Assembly (NCBI RefSeq): GCF_011605345.1 | Contig: NZ_JAAOXM010000015.1 | Span: forward strand, 62,001 to 126,000 | DNA length: 64,000 bases | Direction of reading: 5' to 3' | Source of the DNA: Burkholderia sp. D-99 | GTDB taxonomy: Bacteria > Pseudomonadota > Gammaproteobacteria > Burkholderiales > Burkholderiaceae | Shown here: one piece after another, positions 29,841 through 39,696 of the stretch | Numbering within the stretch: position 1 is the stretch's first letter | Layout: each line of letters starts with the position of its first letter | Translations under genes and position numbers: made by a program | Notes under the pieces: generated by a model | What the model was told of the DNA's origin: nothing | What the model saw: only the letters and a program-made list of their open reading frames with translations | The model's database searches: none

Positions 29841-30731
29841 ATGGAACTCAAGCAATTGCGCGCCTTCGTCACGCTCGCGGAAGAGCTGCATTTCGGGCGC
29901 GCCGCCCAGCGCCTGTTCATCGTGCAGCCCGCGCTGAGCATGCAGATCAAGGCACTCGAGGAAGAACTCGGTGCGCGCCTGTTCGAGCGCGACCGGCACA
30001 AGGTCGAACTGAGCGATACGGGGCGCGTGTTCCTGCCCGAGGCACGCGCCACGCTGCAGCAGGCCGCGCGCGCGGAGCAGATGGCGCGGCTGTCGAGCCG
30101 CGGCGAGATCGGCACGCTGCGGATTGCGTTCGTGTCGTCGGTGCTGCCCGTGCTGCTGCCGGCCGTGCTGCGCACGATGCGCGAGCGCTATCCGCTGATC
30201 ACGCTGGAGCTGAAGGACATGCCGACGCCCGACCAGATCGCCGCGCTGCGCGACCGGCGGATCGATTTCGGGATGATCCGGCTGCCGGCCGCGTATGCGG
30301 GCATCGACACATGTGTGGTGCTCGAGGAAGGCTTCGTCGTCGCGCTGCCGCTCGACCATCCGCTGGCCGCGCACGACGCAATTTCACCGGCCGCGCTGCG
30401 CGGCCAGCCGGCGTTCGTGCTCGCGCGCCGCTACGCGCCGGGCTTTCACGACGACATGCTGCTCGCGCTGAGCCGCGCGGGCACGACGCTCGAGATTGCG
30501 CAGGAGTTCGGGGAGTTCACGACGATGCTCGCGCTCGTCGCGGCGGGAATGGGGATCGGGCTGATTCCGGCGGAAGCCGCGAGCGCGCTGCCGCCGAACG
30601 TGCTCGCGCGGCCACTCGACCTGGCCGGGCACCGCACCGGCATCGGCCTCGCGTGGACCGATCTCGACAGCCCGCTGAAGCGCGCATTCGTCGCCGCGCT
30701 CGAGCAGGTGACGGCAGCGTCAATGCAATAA
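29841..30731 (+). CDS. LysR-family regulator of the idn-type operon
   Basis: 296 residues. N-terminal winged helix (FGRAAQRLFIVQPALSMQIKALEEELG) followed by an effector domain (RIAFVSSVLPVLLPAVL). It is divergent from idnO and likely activates the four-gene idonate/ketogluconate operon. The inducer cannot be read from the sequence. Confidence 0.85.
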   Translation: MELKQLRAFVTLAEELHFGRAAQRLFIVQPALSMQIKALEEELGARLFERDRHKVELSDTGRVFLPEARATLQQAARAEQMARLSSRGEIGTLRIAFVSSVLPVLLPAVLRTMRERYPLITLELKDMPTPDQIAALRDRRIDFGMIRLPAAYAGIDTCVVLEEGFVVALPLDHPLAAHDAISPAALRGQPAFVLARRYAPGFHDDMLLALSRAGTTLEIAQEFGEFTTMLALVAAGMGIGLIPAEAASALPPNVLARPLDLAGHRTGIGLAWTDLDSPLKRAFVAALEQVTAASMQ

Positions 30732-30742
30732 CAACAGGCAAC

Positions 30743-30775
30743 AAAAAAGCCCGGCCGAAAAACCCGGCCGGGCTC
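30743..30775 (-). terminator. Terminator of gap
   Basis: On the minus strand, AGCCCGGCC and GGCCGGGCT arms (30767-30775 and 30749-30757) enclose a 9-nt loop and are followed by TTTTTTGTTG, a strong T run. It lies about 45 bp after the gap stop and also separates it from the convergent LysR gene. Confidence 0.85.
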
Positions 30776-30820
30776 GTTCGCTGCGCACGCCGCCTTGCGG
30801 CGGCCGCGCAACGTGCGGGA

Positions 30821-31831
30821 TTACTTCGCGTTCGCGAATGCGACAGCCGTATCCAGCATGCGGTTCGAGAAACCCCACTCGTTGTCGTACCAGCTCGACA
30901 CCTTCACGAGGCGGCCCGACACCTTGGTCAGCGTTGCGTCGAACGTCGACGAAGCCGGGTTGTGGTTGAAGTCGATCGACACCAGCGGTGCTTCGTTGTA
31001 GCCGAGGATGCCCTTCAGCGCGCCTTCCGATGCTTCCTTCATGATCGCGTTGACTTCCTCGACCGTCGTGTCGCGCTTCGCGATGAACGACAGGTCGACG
31101 ATCGACACGTTGATCGTCGGGACGCGGATCGCGTAACCGTCGAGCTTGCCGTTCAGTTCCGGCAGCACGAGGCCGACGGCGGAAGCCGCGCCCGTCTTCG
31201 TCGGGATCTGGCTGTGCGTGGCCGAACGCGCGCGGCGCAGGTCTTCGTGATAGACGTCCGTCAGCACCTGGTCGTTCGTGTACGCGTGGATCGTCGTCAT
31301 CAGGCCGGTTTCGAGGCCGATCTTGTCGTTCAGCGGCTTGACGAGCGGCGCGAGGCAGTTCGTCGTGCACGATGCGTTCGAGATGACGGTGTGCTCGGCC
31401 TTCAGCACGTTGTGGTTCACGCCGTAGACGATCGTCGCGTCGACGTCCTTGCCGCCCGGCGCCGAGATGATGACCTTCTTCGCGCCGCCCTTCAGGTGCG
31501 CACTCGCCTTTTCCTTCGTCGTGAAGAAGCCCGTGCATTCCATCACGACATCGACGCCCAGCTCGCCCCACGGCAGTTCGGCCGGGTTGCGGTTCGCCAG
31601 CACGCGGATCTTGTCGCCGTTCACGACGAGGTAATCGCCGTCGACCGACACTTCGCCCGGGAACTTGCCGTGCGCGGTGTCGTACTGGGTCAGGTGCGCG
31701 TTGGTCTTCGCATCGCCCAGGTCGTTGATCGCGACGATCTCGAGATCGTGCTTCTTGCCGTTTTCATAAAACGCGCGCAGCGTGTTGCGGCCGATACGGC
31801 CGTAGCCGTTGATTGCGACGCGAATCGTCAT
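30821..31831 (-). CDS. gap: Glyceraldehyde-3-phosphate dehydrogenase
   Basis: 336 residues. NAD-binding start [15 protein letters not shown] and the catalytic Cys in [12 protein letters not shown]. Oxidises glyceraldehyde-3-phosphate, a product of Eda and DgoA. It lies 87 bp after tkt on the same strand. Confidence 0.97.
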   Translation of the reverse strand: MTIRVAINGYGRIGRNTLRAFYENGKKHDLEIVAINDLGDAKTNAHLTQYDTAHGKFPGEVSVDGDYLVVNGDKIRVLANRNPAELPWGELGVDVVMECTGFFTTKEKASAHLKGGAKKVIISAPGGKDVDATIVYGVNHNVLKAEHTVISNASCTTNCLAPLVKPLNDKIGLETGLMTTIHAYTNDQVLTDVYHEDLRRARSATHSQIPTKTGAASAVGLVLPELNGKLDGYAIRVPTINVSIVDLSFIAKRDTTVEEVNAIMKEASEGALKGILGYNEAPLVSIDFNHNPASSTFDATLTKVSGRLVKVSSWYDNEWGFSNRMLDTAVAFANAK

Positions 31832-31918
31832 GGTCTATCTCCTGATGGCTGAAAAAATTCGTTTCGTGCAGCTTCACGGTGCGACGCGCGCGAGGGGTGG
31901 CGCGCGTCGCGAATGCTT

Positions 31919-33946
31919 TTAGGCCAGTACGGCCTTGGCGGTCTCGACGACGTGCTCGACGGTAAAGCCGAAGTACTTGAACAGCACGCCGGCCGGTGCC
32001 GATTCGCCGAACGTGTCGATCCCGACGACGCCGCCTTCGAGGCCGACGTACTTGTGCCAGAACGCGGTCACGCCCGCTTCGATCGCGACGCGGCGCACGC
32101 CATGCGGCAGCACGCGTTCACGGTATTCGGCGTCCTGGCGGTCGAACACGTTGGTCGACGGCATCGACACGACGCGTGCCGCGATGCCTTGCTGCGCGAG
32201 CGGCTCGACGGCCTTCATCGCGAGTTCGACTTCCGAGCCCGTCGCGATCAGGATGATCTTGCGCGCGACGATCTCTTCGTCCCAGTCCTTCAGCACGTAA
32301 CCGCCCTTCTCGATGTTCGCGATCTGCGAGTCGGTACGCGGGTTGAACGCGAGGTTCTGGCGGCTGAAGATCAGGCTCGACGGACGGTCGGCTGCGATCG
32401 CGTGGGTCCAAGCGACGGCCGTCTCGACCGTATCGGCCGGACGCCACACGTCGTGGTTCGGGATCAGGCGCAGGCTCGACACGTGCTCGATCGACTGGTG
32501 CGTCGGGCCGTCTTCGCCGAGGCCGATCGAATCGTGCGTGAACACGAAGATCGACGGCACCTTCATCAGCGCGGCCACGCGCAGCGCGTTGCGGCTGTAG
32601 TCGGAGAACGTCAGGAACGTACCGCCGAACGGCTTGTGGCCGCCGTGCAGCGCGAGGCCGTTGATCGCGGCGCTCATGCCGAATTCGCGCACGCCGTAGT
32701 TGATGTGGTTACCCAGCTGGACGCCCGGGCCTTCCGGATTCGCACGGACGGCCTTCGATGCCTTCCAGTTGGTCAGGTTCGAGCCGGTCAGGTCGGCCGA
32801 GCCGCCGAGCAGTTCCGGCAGTGCAGCGGCCAGGCCTTCGATCGCCTGCTGCGACGCCTTGCGGGTCGCCACCGTCTCGCCGCGCTCGTTCGCGCCGGCG
32901 ATGATCGCCGCCGCCTTCTGCGCCCAGTCGGCCGGCAGCTGGTTAGCCATCCGGCGCTCGAATTCGGCGGCTTCTGCCGGGAACTTCGCGCGATATGCGG
33001 CGAACGTCGCGTCCCATTCGGTCTCGGCGCGCTTGCCGGCTTCCTTCGCATCCCATGCCGCGTAGACTTCCTGCGGAATCACGAACGGCGCCCAGGTCCA
33101 GCCGAGCGCTTCGCGCGTCTTCGCGATTTCTTCCGCGCCGAGCGCCGCGCCGTGCACGTCGTGGCCGCCGGCCTTGGTCGCCGCGCCCTGGCCAATCACC
33201 GTCTTGCAGCAGATCATCGTCGGCTTGTCCGACAGCTTCGCCTTCGCGATGGCCGCGTCGACCGCGTCGACGTCATGGCCGTTCACGTTCGGGATCACGT
33301 TCCAGCCGTAGGCTTCGAAACGCTTCGGGGTATCGTCGTGGAACCAGTTCACGACGTCGCCGTCGATCGAGATGCCGTTGTCGTCGTACAGCGCGATCAG
33401 CTTGTTCAGCTTCAGCGTGCCGGCGAGCGAGCAGGCTTCGTGCGAGATGCCTTCCATCAGGCAGCCGTCGCCGAGGAACACGTACGTGTGGTGATCGACG
33501 ATCTTCGCGCCGTCACGGTTGAACTCGTCGGCCATCAGCGCTTCGCCGAGCGCCATGCCGACCGCGTTCGCGAGACCCTGGCCGAGCGGGCCGGTGGTCG
33601 TCTCGACGCCCGGCGTGATGCCGTATTCCGGGTGACCCGGCGTCTTCGAGTGCAGCTGGCGGAAGTTCTTCAGCTCTTCGATCGGCAGGTCGTAGCCGGT
33701 CAGGTGCAGCAGCGAGTACAGCAGCATCGAGCCATGGCCGTTCGACAGCACGAAGCGGTCGCGGTCCGCCCAGTGCGGATTCGTCGGGTTGTGCTTCAGG
33801 TGGCGCGACCAGAGCGCGACGCCGATTTCGGCCATGCCCATCGGCATGCCGGGGTGGCCGGAGTTCGCTTGCTGGACGGCGTCCATTGCGAGCGCACGGA
33901 TCGCGTTGGCCATCAGGGTGGTGGAGGCGGGAGACGAAGTCGTCAT
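31919..33946 (-). CDS. tkt: Transketolase
   Basis: Thiamine-diphosphate enzyme moving two-carbon units in the pentose phosphate pathway. 675 residues from [15 protein letters not shown] at 33946. The TPP/metal motif is [13 protein letters not shown] followed by [10 protein letters not shown]; the pyrimidine region includes [16 protein letters not shown]. It is divergent from the speE-like gene. Confidence 0.96.
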   Translation of the reverse strand: MTTSSPASTTLMANAIRALAMDAVQQANSGHPGMPMGMAEIGVALWSRHLKHNPTNPHWADRDRFVLSNGHGSMLLYSLLHLTGYDLPIEELKNFRQLHSKTPGHPEYGITPGVETTTGPLGQGLANAVGMALGEALMADEFNRDGAKIVDHHTYVFLGDGCLMEGISHEACSLAGTLKLNKLIALYDDNGISIDGDVVNWFHDDTPKRFEAYGWNVIPNVNGHDVDAVDAAIAKAKLSDKPTMICCKTVIGQGAATKAGGHDVHGAALGAEEIAKTREALGWTWAPFVIPQEVYAAWDAKEAGKRAETEWDATFAAYRAKFPAEAAEFERRMANQLPADWAQKAAAIIAGANERGETVATRKASQQAIEGLAAALPELLGGSADLTGSNLTNWKASKAVRANPEGPGVQLGNHINYGVREFGMSAAINGLALHGGHKPFGGTFLTFSDYSRNALRVAALMKVPSIFVFTHDSIGLGEDGPTHQSIEHVSSLRLIPNHDVWRPADTVETAVAWTHAIAADRPSSLIFSRQNLAFNPRTDSQIANIEKGGYVLKDWDEEIVARKIILIATGSEVELAMKAVEPLAQQGIAARVVSMPSTNVFDRQDAEYRERVLPHGVRRVAIEAGVTAFWHKYVGLEGGVVGIDTFGESAPAGVLFKYFGFTVEHVVETAKAVLA

Positions 33947-34206
33947 GTCGAGTCCGAAGAACGAGTCGAGGAAACGGGGGCACGGCGGCATCCGGAAGCT
34001 CGAGCGTCAATCGTTCCCGGCGCGCGGTGCGGCGCCTGACGGACGCGAAGCGGACGGAGCCTACGGACGGGGCTGCAAAGCTCGTCATTTTAACAGATGG
34101 GCTGACATTTCCCTTGTCGGCGAGTAGTGTTCCGGCACGGTTTTCCGTCAAACCGCCCGCCTCCTATAATTCAGACGTCGGAACTCCTTGCCCTGGCGGC
34201 CCGCCC

Positions 34207-35064
34207 GTGAGCACGACCCTTCTCTTTCATCCCACGCCCGACGCCGCGTACGGCTTCCCGAACGCCCGTCGGCTCGCGCACGTCGCGTCGCCGCATCAGC
34301 ACATCGAAGTCTGGGAAACCCCGCAGCTCGGCCGGCTGTTTACGCTGGACGGCCGGCCGATGACGTCGGTCGGCGACGAGTACGTCTATCACGAGTGCAT
34401 GACGCACCCGGCCGCGCTCGCGCACCCGTCGCCGAAGAAGGCGCTCGTGCTCGGCGGCGGCGACGGCGGCGCGGCACGCCAGTTGCTCAAGCATGCGTGC
34501 ATCGAGCGGATCGTGATTGCGGAACTCGACGACGAGGTGGTCGGGATGGCGCGGCGTTATCTCGACGACGTGCACCAGGGCGCGCTCGACGACCCGCGCG
34601 TCGAGGTCGTGATTGGCGACGCCGCGCATTTCGTCGAGTCGACCGTCGAGCATTTCGATCTCGTCGTGTTCGACCTCACCCCGCCCGATTCCCCGGCAGC
34701 CGGCCTCTATACACGCGCGTTCTACGCGCGGCTCAAGCGGATCCTGACGCCGTGCGGCGCGATCTCGATGCACCTCGGCTCGCCGGTGTTCCACGCGGCG
34801 CGCATCGCCGCGCTGCTCGACGACCTGCGCGCGAGCTTCGCGGTCGTCGATCCGTTGTCCGCGCACGTGCCGCTGTACGGCTCGCAGTGGCTGATGGCGA
34901 TCGCGAGCGACACGCTCGACGCGGCCGCGCTGTTCGCACACGACATCGACGAACGGCTCGAGGCCCGCCGCGTCCACGGCCTGCGCTACTACGATGCGCG
35001 GCTGCATGCGTCCCTCTTTGCCCTGCCGTGCGCGCTGCGCGATACACTGGGCGTTCGCCGCTGA
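34207..35064 (+). CDS. speE: Polyamine aminopropyltransferase, spermidine synthase-like
   Basis: 285 residues from the GTG at 34207. The start HIEVWETPQLGRLFTLDG and the cofactor loop ALVLGGGDGGAARQLLKH match spermidine synthases, which add an aminopropyl group from decarboxylated SAM to putrescine. The active-site stretch reads VFDLTPPDSPAAGLYT instead of the usual D-S-T-D-P-x-G-P-A, so the substrate may differ. Nothing else for polyamines is nearby. Symbol is by family. Confidence 0.82.
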   Translation: MSTTLLFHPTPDAAYGFPNARRLAHVASPHQHIEVWETPQLGRLFTLDGRPMTSVGDEYVYHECMTHPAALAHPSPKKALVLGGGDGGAARQLLKHACIERIVIAELDDEVVGMARRYLDDVHQGALDDPRVEVVIGDAAHFVESTVEHFDLVVFDLTPPDSPAAGLYTRAFYARLKRILTPCGAISMHLGSPVFHAARIAALLDDLRASFAVVDPLSAHVPLYGSQWLMAIASDTLDAAALFAHDIDERLEARRVHGLRYYDARLHASLFALPCALRDTLGVRR

Positions 35065-35225
35065 GCGTCAGGGCGGCCGCATCGCTCCGTTTTTCCATCG
35101 CGTCTTCGCAGGATTCGTGATGCGCAGCACCGGGGCGACACGCCCCGGACGTCGTGCCGCTCCCTGAATCAACGCCGAAGCATGGAATCAGCGCAAGCGC
35201 CGAAGCGCCAACACAGGAGATTTTC

Positions 35226-35642
35226 ATGACCGATCCACGTCCGGCCAACGTGCCTTGGTTGACGCCCTACCTGGCCGTACGCAACGCGCGCACGACCATC
35301 GATTTCTTCAAGGCCGCATTCGGCTTCGAGCTGCGCGACGTGCACGACGAGGACGGCGCGATCATGCACGTCGAGATGGTCTACCGCGGCCAGCTGATCG
35401 TGATGTTCGCGCCCGAGGGCGCGTTCGGCTCGACCGCGCTCACGCCGAAGCGGGCGAACGCCACCGCGCCGCAATCGTTCTACCTGTATGTCGACGACGT
35501 CGACGCCACCTGGCAGCGCGCGCTCGACGCGGGCGCGAAATCGCTGAGCCCGCCGCAGGATCAGTTCTGGGGCGACCGGTTCGCGCAGATCGAGGATCTC
35601 GACGGCTACCGATGGGCGCTCGGGCGCCGTCTCGACGCATGA
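35226..35642 (+). CDS. VOC-family protein (PhnB/glyoxalase-like)
   Basis: 138 residues from the ATG at 35226, with CAGGAG in front. Two beta-alpha-beta-beta-beta modules of the vicinal-oxygen-chelate fold: AVRNARTTIDFFKAAFGFEL and SFYLYVDDVDATWQRALDAG, closing with WGDRFAQIEDLDGYRWAL. This subgroup often lacks known activity. It overlaps rsmE by 4 nt, so the two are probably translated together. Confidence 0.8.
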   Translation: MTDPRPANVPWLTPYLAVRNARTTIDFFKAAFGFELRDVHDEDGAIMHVEMVYRGQLIVMFAPEGAFGSTALTPKRANATAPQSFYLYVDDVDATWQRALDAGAKSLSPPQDQFWGDRFAQIEDLDGYRWALGRRLDA

Positions 35643-36427
35643 CCCCAACCGCTACACGCATGAACGAAGCCACCACCACTGCGGCCGTGCCGCGCTTTTT
35701 CGTCGACGCGGCACTGCGCGCCGACGCCACCCTCGCGTTGCCGGCCGATGTCGCGCGCCACGTGCAGGTGCTGCGCCTGCAGCCCGGCGACGTGCTCGCG
35801 CTGTTCGACGGCACCGGCGGCCAGTATCGCGCGCGGCTCGTCGAGATCGACAAGCGCAGCGCGCTCGCGCAGATCGACACGTTCGAACCGGCCGAGGCCG
35901 AGCCGCCCTATCGCGTGACGCTCGCGCAAGGCATCGCCGGCGGCGACAAGATGGACTGGGTGATCGAGAAAGCCGTCGAGCTCGGCGTTGCGGCGGTCGT
36001 GCCGCTGTCGACCGCGCGCGGCGTCGTGAAGCTGTCCGGCGAGCGCGCGGACAAGCGCGTCGCGCACTGGCGCGGCGTCGTGCGCGCGTCGTGCGAGCAA
36101 TGCGGACGCAACCGCGTGCCCGACGTCGCACCGGTAGCCGGCTTCAACGCGTGGCTCGATGCACTGCCGGCCGCCCCGGCCGACGGCGAGCTGCGGCTGC
36201 TGCTGTCGCCGCGCGCGAGCATCCCGTTCGCGTCGTTGCCCGACGCGCCGCCGGCGGCCACCATCACGCTGCTGATCGGACCGGAAGGCGGGCTGTCGCC
36301 CGACGAGGAAAACGCGGCCCGCGCACGTGGGTTCACCGCGCTGTCGCTCGGGCCCCGCGTGCTGCGCACCGAGACGGCCGGTGCGGCCGTGCTCGCCGCG
36401 CTCGCCGCGCGCTGGGGCGGGTGGTGA
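35639..36427 (+). CDS. rsmE: 16S rRNA (uracil-1498-N3)-methyltransferase
   Basis: SPOUT-fold enzyme methylating U1498. 262 residues from the ATG at 35639, which overlaps the preceding stop (ATGA); an ATG at 35660 is also plausible. Marks are ARHVQVLRLQPGD near the N-terminus, QGIAGGDKMDWVIEKAVELG, and the knot region LLIGPEGGLSPDEE with LGPRVLRTETA. Confidence 0.94.
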   Translation: MTPTATRMNEATTTAAVPRFFVDAALRADATLALPADVARHVQVLRLQPGDVLALFDGTGGQYRARLVEIDKRSALAQIDTFEPAEAEPPYRVTLAQGIAGGDKMDWVIEKAVELGVAAVVPLSTARGVVKLSGERADKRVAHWRGVVRASCEQCGRNRVPDVAPVAGFNAWLDALPAAPADGELRLLLSPRASIPFASLPDAPPAATITLLIGPEGGLSPDEENAARARGFTALSLGPRVLRTETAGAAVLAALAARWGGW

Positions 36428-36484
36428 TGGCTATACGCGGCCGGGCACGCGCCGCGGCATGACGTCGGCGCACGGCGACGCGTG

Positions 36485-37315
36485 TCAGCGCGCCGCGTTC
36501 AACGGCTCGATGTCGATGACGGGGGAAGTCTGGAGCGCCGATGCCAGCGCGTCGAGGTTGTCCGCGTCGAGCGAGAGCGCCGGCGCGGAGATCCGCAGCT
36601 TCCGGGCCGGCGGCGTCGCCCGGATCGCCTTGATCAGCGGACCGCGATAGCGCAGGTTCATCATCATCTGCACCGCCTGCACGATGCTGATCGGCCGGCC
36701 GTCATGCTGAAACGTGGCCGCATCCACCGTGTCGTTCCAGCCCTGGATGAAGCCGCCGGCGTCGATCCGCGTGTTCAGGTCGATCCATCGCTGCTTCTTC
36801 GCGTCCGCACCGTCGTCCGACGCCCGCAGCGCGTCGGACGCGCGGCTCACGTCGGCATCGTGCTTCGCGCGCCACGCCATGTAACCGAGCGCGAACACCA
36901 TGTTGTCCGGCAGGATGTCGTCGTCCTGCACGTCGTCGAACAACCGTCGCGGCGCCTGGTTCGCGACGAACGCCGGCGTCAGGATCCACACGCTCCCGTT
37001 GCGCAACGCGCCGGTCGTCCTGCCGAGCGCGGGCTCGCCGCTGTCGACCGCCACGCGCGTCAACAGACCGGCGTCGACCAGCTCGTCCAGTTGCACCGCC
37101 AGCGCCGGCGACGTGTGAATCGCGCCGGCCACGGCTGCATACTGGCCTGGCGTCGAGCGCGTGCGCAGATCGGCCAGCAGCCGCTCGACGGCCGCGTGCG
37201 CGGCCGGCGAACCCGGCAGCGGAGTCGGTTCGGCGGCGCTCGCCCCCGCCTCGGCCGCTCCGCACACCGAAACAACCACCGCGGCAACCAGCATCCCTCG
37301 TGTGAGGATCCTCAT
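36485..37315 (-). CDS. Secreted protein of unknown function
   Basis: 276 residues. The first ~27 residues form a signal peptide (MRILTRGMLVAAVVVSVCGA then AEAGASA), so it is likely periplasmic or secreted. I do not recognise a domain. It has no membrane segment or Cys cluster in the mature part. It is third in a minus-strand run with two paralogous secreted proteins, 62 bp after the second. Confidence 0.75.
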   Translation of the reverse strand: MRILTRGMLVAAVVVSVCGAAEAGASAAEPTPLPGSPAAHAAVERLLADLRTRSTPGQYAAVAGAIHTSPALAVQLDELVDAGLLTRVAVDSGEPALGRTTGALRNGSVWILTPAFVANQAPRRLFDDVQDDDILPDNMVFALGYMAWRAKHDADVSRASDALRASDDGADAKKQRWIDLNTRIDAGGFIQGWNDTVDAATFQHDGRPISIVQAVQMMMNLRYRGPLIKAIRATPPARKLRISAPALSLDADNLDALASALQTSPVIDIEPLNAAR

Positions 37316-37377
37316 CGTTCACTCCCCGTTCGAATGCGCGGCACGCCGGCCAGGTGCAGCGGCCGCGATCGAGTCGC

Positions 37378-38133
37378 TTACTTGTCGGCTTCGCCGTCCG
37401 CCGAGCCGATCGGACCCAGCAGTGCATCAACCAGCGGCGACAGCACGTCACCCGGAGAACCCGTGAGCCAGCCCTTCTCGTTCGTGCCGTAGAGGTCGAC
37501 CTGCCCCGTCACGGTGCGGCCCATCGGGGCCTCGTCGTAGACGCGCGCCATACCCGAGAGAAATGCGGCGAGGAAGGCCGTGCGGGCCTTGTCGGTCTTG
37601 AGGCTCGGGTTGCCCAGCTTCTCCTTCAGCGCCTTCACGCCGGGCTCCACGTCCACGACACGGCACGAAAAATCGACCGTCGCGATGGATTCGCCCTCCA
37701 CATACTCGTTCGGCTTCTGCGTCGAACCGGTCGCCTTGCATTCGGAACGGGCCAGCACATGCTGATACGACGTGATCGACGCGCTGACCGGTGCGCGCAA
37801 CGTCGCACGCGACCTGGCCGGCATCTTCGACAGCAGCGCGGCGACCATGTTGTCGCGCATCGTGTCGCCGAGCTTGGGGATGGCCGCCACGTCGAGCGCG
37901 TCCTTGCCCTCGTAGCGCGTGCGCATGGCATCGTTGAACTGCACCGCCTTGGCAACATCGCCGTTGACGAAGGTACCGAGATACAGATCGGTGGTCTGCT
38001 CGGGCGTCAGCACCGCCGCGTGCGCGGCACCGGCCGCGACGAGCGCGGACAGCACGGCCGCACGCGTGGCGCGGAGCAACGGAAAACGCGCGCGGCGGCG
38101 CGCAGGAAGGGAAACGTTCATCGGTCGGGTCAT
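37378..38133 (-). CDS. Secreted protein, tandem paralogue A
   Basis: 251 residues from the ATG at 38133; M5 (at 38121) is an alternative start. A long signal peptide ends near AGAAHA. The mature protein starts AVLTPEQTTDLYLGTFVNGD and aligns with its upstream neighbour (SLTPEQTVDIYLGAIVNND), including a QFND motif and a shared C-terminal G-x-W-x-T-x-SP pattern. Two Cys sit at comparable places (SECKATG and SCRVVDV). No known function. It lies 35 bp after its paralogue. Confidence 0.8.
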   Translation of the reverse strand: MTRPMNVSLPARRRARFPLLRATRAAVLSALVAAGAAHAAVLTPEQTTDLYLGTFVNGDVAKAVQFNDAMRTRYEGKDALDVAAIPKLGDTMRDNMVAALLSKMPARSRATLRAPVSASITSYQHVLARSECKATGSTQKPNEYVEGESIATVDFSCRVVDVEPGVKALKEKLGNPSLKTDKARTAFLAAFLSGMARVYDEAPMGRTVTGQVDLYGTNEKGWLTGSPGDVLSPLVDALLGPIGSADGEADK

Positions 38134-38168
38134 GTCGGTGTCGAATCGATCGGGCCGGCGCGGCGGCC

Positions 38169-38906
38169 TCATTGCTGGCTGGCGGCGATCGCCGCGACAA
38201 CCGGGCCGGACAGCGCGTCGACGACGGGCTTCATCAGGCTTTCGGGGCTGTCGGTCGTCCAGCCCTTGCTGTCCGAACCGACCATCTCCACCTGTCCCGT
38301 GATGCGCCGGCTGACCGGTGCGTCGTTGAACGCGCGCGCCAGGCCCGTGAACATCGTTTTGGCCGCCGCGAAGCGCTGCGGGTCGGTTTTCGCGGCCGCG
38401 CGCGCTTTCATGGCCTCGTCGCCCGGCGGCGTGACGTCGGCCACCTTGCACTCGAAACTGACCGTGGCGCGTTCCCGCCCCTTCCCGCCTGCGCCCGGCG
38501 TGCGCTTTACACCGGTGGCGTTGCATTGCGAGCGCCGCAACGCGCCCGTGTACGCGACCAGCATCGAGTCGAGCGACGGCGCCAGCGCCTCGCGCCCGGA
38601 TTCCGACAGCGACGCCATCACCTGCCCGAGCATCTGTTCACGCATGTCGCCGTACATGTCGGCCGGCAGCATCATGTTCCCGGCATCCTTCGGATCGGCG
38701 CTCGCCCGCACCGAGTCGTTGAATTGCTCGACCTTGCCCGCGTCGTTGTTGACGATGGCGCCCAGATAAATGTCGACGGTCTGTTCGGGTGTGAGCGACG
38801 CGGCCTGCACGGCCAGCGGGATGCCGAACGACAGGGTGCACGCGGCCAGCGCGTGCACGAGCGGACGGCACGCACGGGCGGGCGCCGCGAATCGGGTAGC
38901 GGTCAT
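38169..38906 (-). CDS. Secreted protein, tandem paralogue B
   Basis: 245 residues with a signal peptide ending near LAVQAA. It is clearly homologous to the next gene (YLGAIVNNDAGKVEQFNDSV, SQCNATG, ECKVADV, GWTTDSPESL). First gene of the three-gene run. Function unknown. The matching architecture suggests a local duplication. Confidence 0.8.
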   Translation of the reverse strand: MTATRFAAPARACRPLVHALAACTLSFGIPLAVQAASLTPEQTVDIYLGAIVNNDAGKVEQFNDSVRASADPKDAGNMMLPADMYGDMREQMLGQVMASLSESGREALAPSLDSMLVAYTGALRRSQCNATGVKRTPGAGGKGRERATVSFECKVADVTPPGDEAMKARAAAKTDPQRFAAAKTMFTGLARAFNDAPVSRRITGQVEMVGSDSKGWTTDSPESLMKPVVDALSGPVVAAIAASQQ

Positions 38907-39052
38907 GGGATTACGGCCCTCTCTCGAATGATTGGTGTTGTGCGCCCGGGGCGGCGGGCTGCGGCCGGGCTGACCGATTGTCGCGGAAAAAGGTGCGCGA
39001 TGAAAGGCTTATGTCGGGCCGGAGGCTGCGCGCGCATCACGCGCGGACGCAA

Positions 39053-39077
39053 AAAAGCCCGCTCGAAGCGGGCTTTT
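39053..39077. terminator. Terminator after the barstar gene
   Basis: AAAAGCCCGC (39053-39062), loop TCGAA, GCGGGCTTTT (39068-39077), with T tracts on both strands. It lies 39 bp after the barstar stop on the minus strand. Confidence 0.88.
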
Positions 39078-39116
39078 GACGGGTGTTCGCCGGATCGGCC
39101 GCTGGCCGACGCGCGC

Positions 39117-39680
39117 TTACGCGAACGAGTAGAACACGCGGAACGCGACCTTGCGCTCGGCCCAGAACTCGGCCGCCTCGCGGAACACGTCGAGCAGCGT
39201 CTCGCGCCCTTCCTTGTCGAACTTCTGCGCGATCGGCAGCCCTTCGAGGACGATCACGAAACCGGGCTGCGCACCGGCCTTCGCGACGAGATCGGTCAGG
39301 GAGTCGTACAGCGCATCGTAGTTCTTCCCGAAATGCTTCGGGAACAGAAACGACGTCGCGATCGTTTCCATCACTTCCTGCTTCGACTGCGCGGCGCCGC
39401 AATAGGCGTACAGAAAATGCTGGCCGAGCCGGCCGGCTTCGTCGGCAAGATCCTGCACGCGGAACGCGCGGATCGACTGCACGAGATTGGGTCGCACGGT
39501 CGTGAAAAGGCTCATAGGCTCCTCGTTCGATGAAAGCCCGGGCTCGGCTTCCTGTTGCGCCGGCGCGCCGACAGCCTGCGCCGCCGCGTGAAGCTGGATC
39601 ACGCGCTGAAACAGATTGCCGTCGCCGGCTGCGAACAGTTCCGCCGCCGCCGTTTCGTGCGCGTAGATGGAGTCGCTCAT
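39117..39680 (-). CDS. Barstar-family RNase inhibitor
   Basis: 187 residues from the ATG at 39680, 16 bp after the RNase gene. The barstar domain is about residues 90-187, with FLFPKHFGKNYDALYDSLTD matching the barnase-binding helix and loop. An ATG at 39515 (MSLFTTVRPN) has a better ribosome site (GAGGAG) and would give 132 residues without the first 55. I prefer the upstream start for its closeness to the RNase. Barstars protect the cytoplasm against their paired secreted RNase. Confidence 0.85.
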   Translation of the reverse strand: MSDSIYAHETAAAELFAAGDGNLFQRVIQLHAAAQAVGAPAQQEAEPGLSSNEEPMSLFTTVRPNLVQSIRAFRVQDLADEAGRLGQHFLYAYCGAAQSKQEVMETIATSFLFPKHFGKNYDALYDSLTDLVAKAGAQPGFVIVLEGLPIAQKFDKEGRETLLDVFREAAEFWAERKVAFRVFYSFA

Positions 39681-39696
39681 GCCATTCGTCCCGAAG

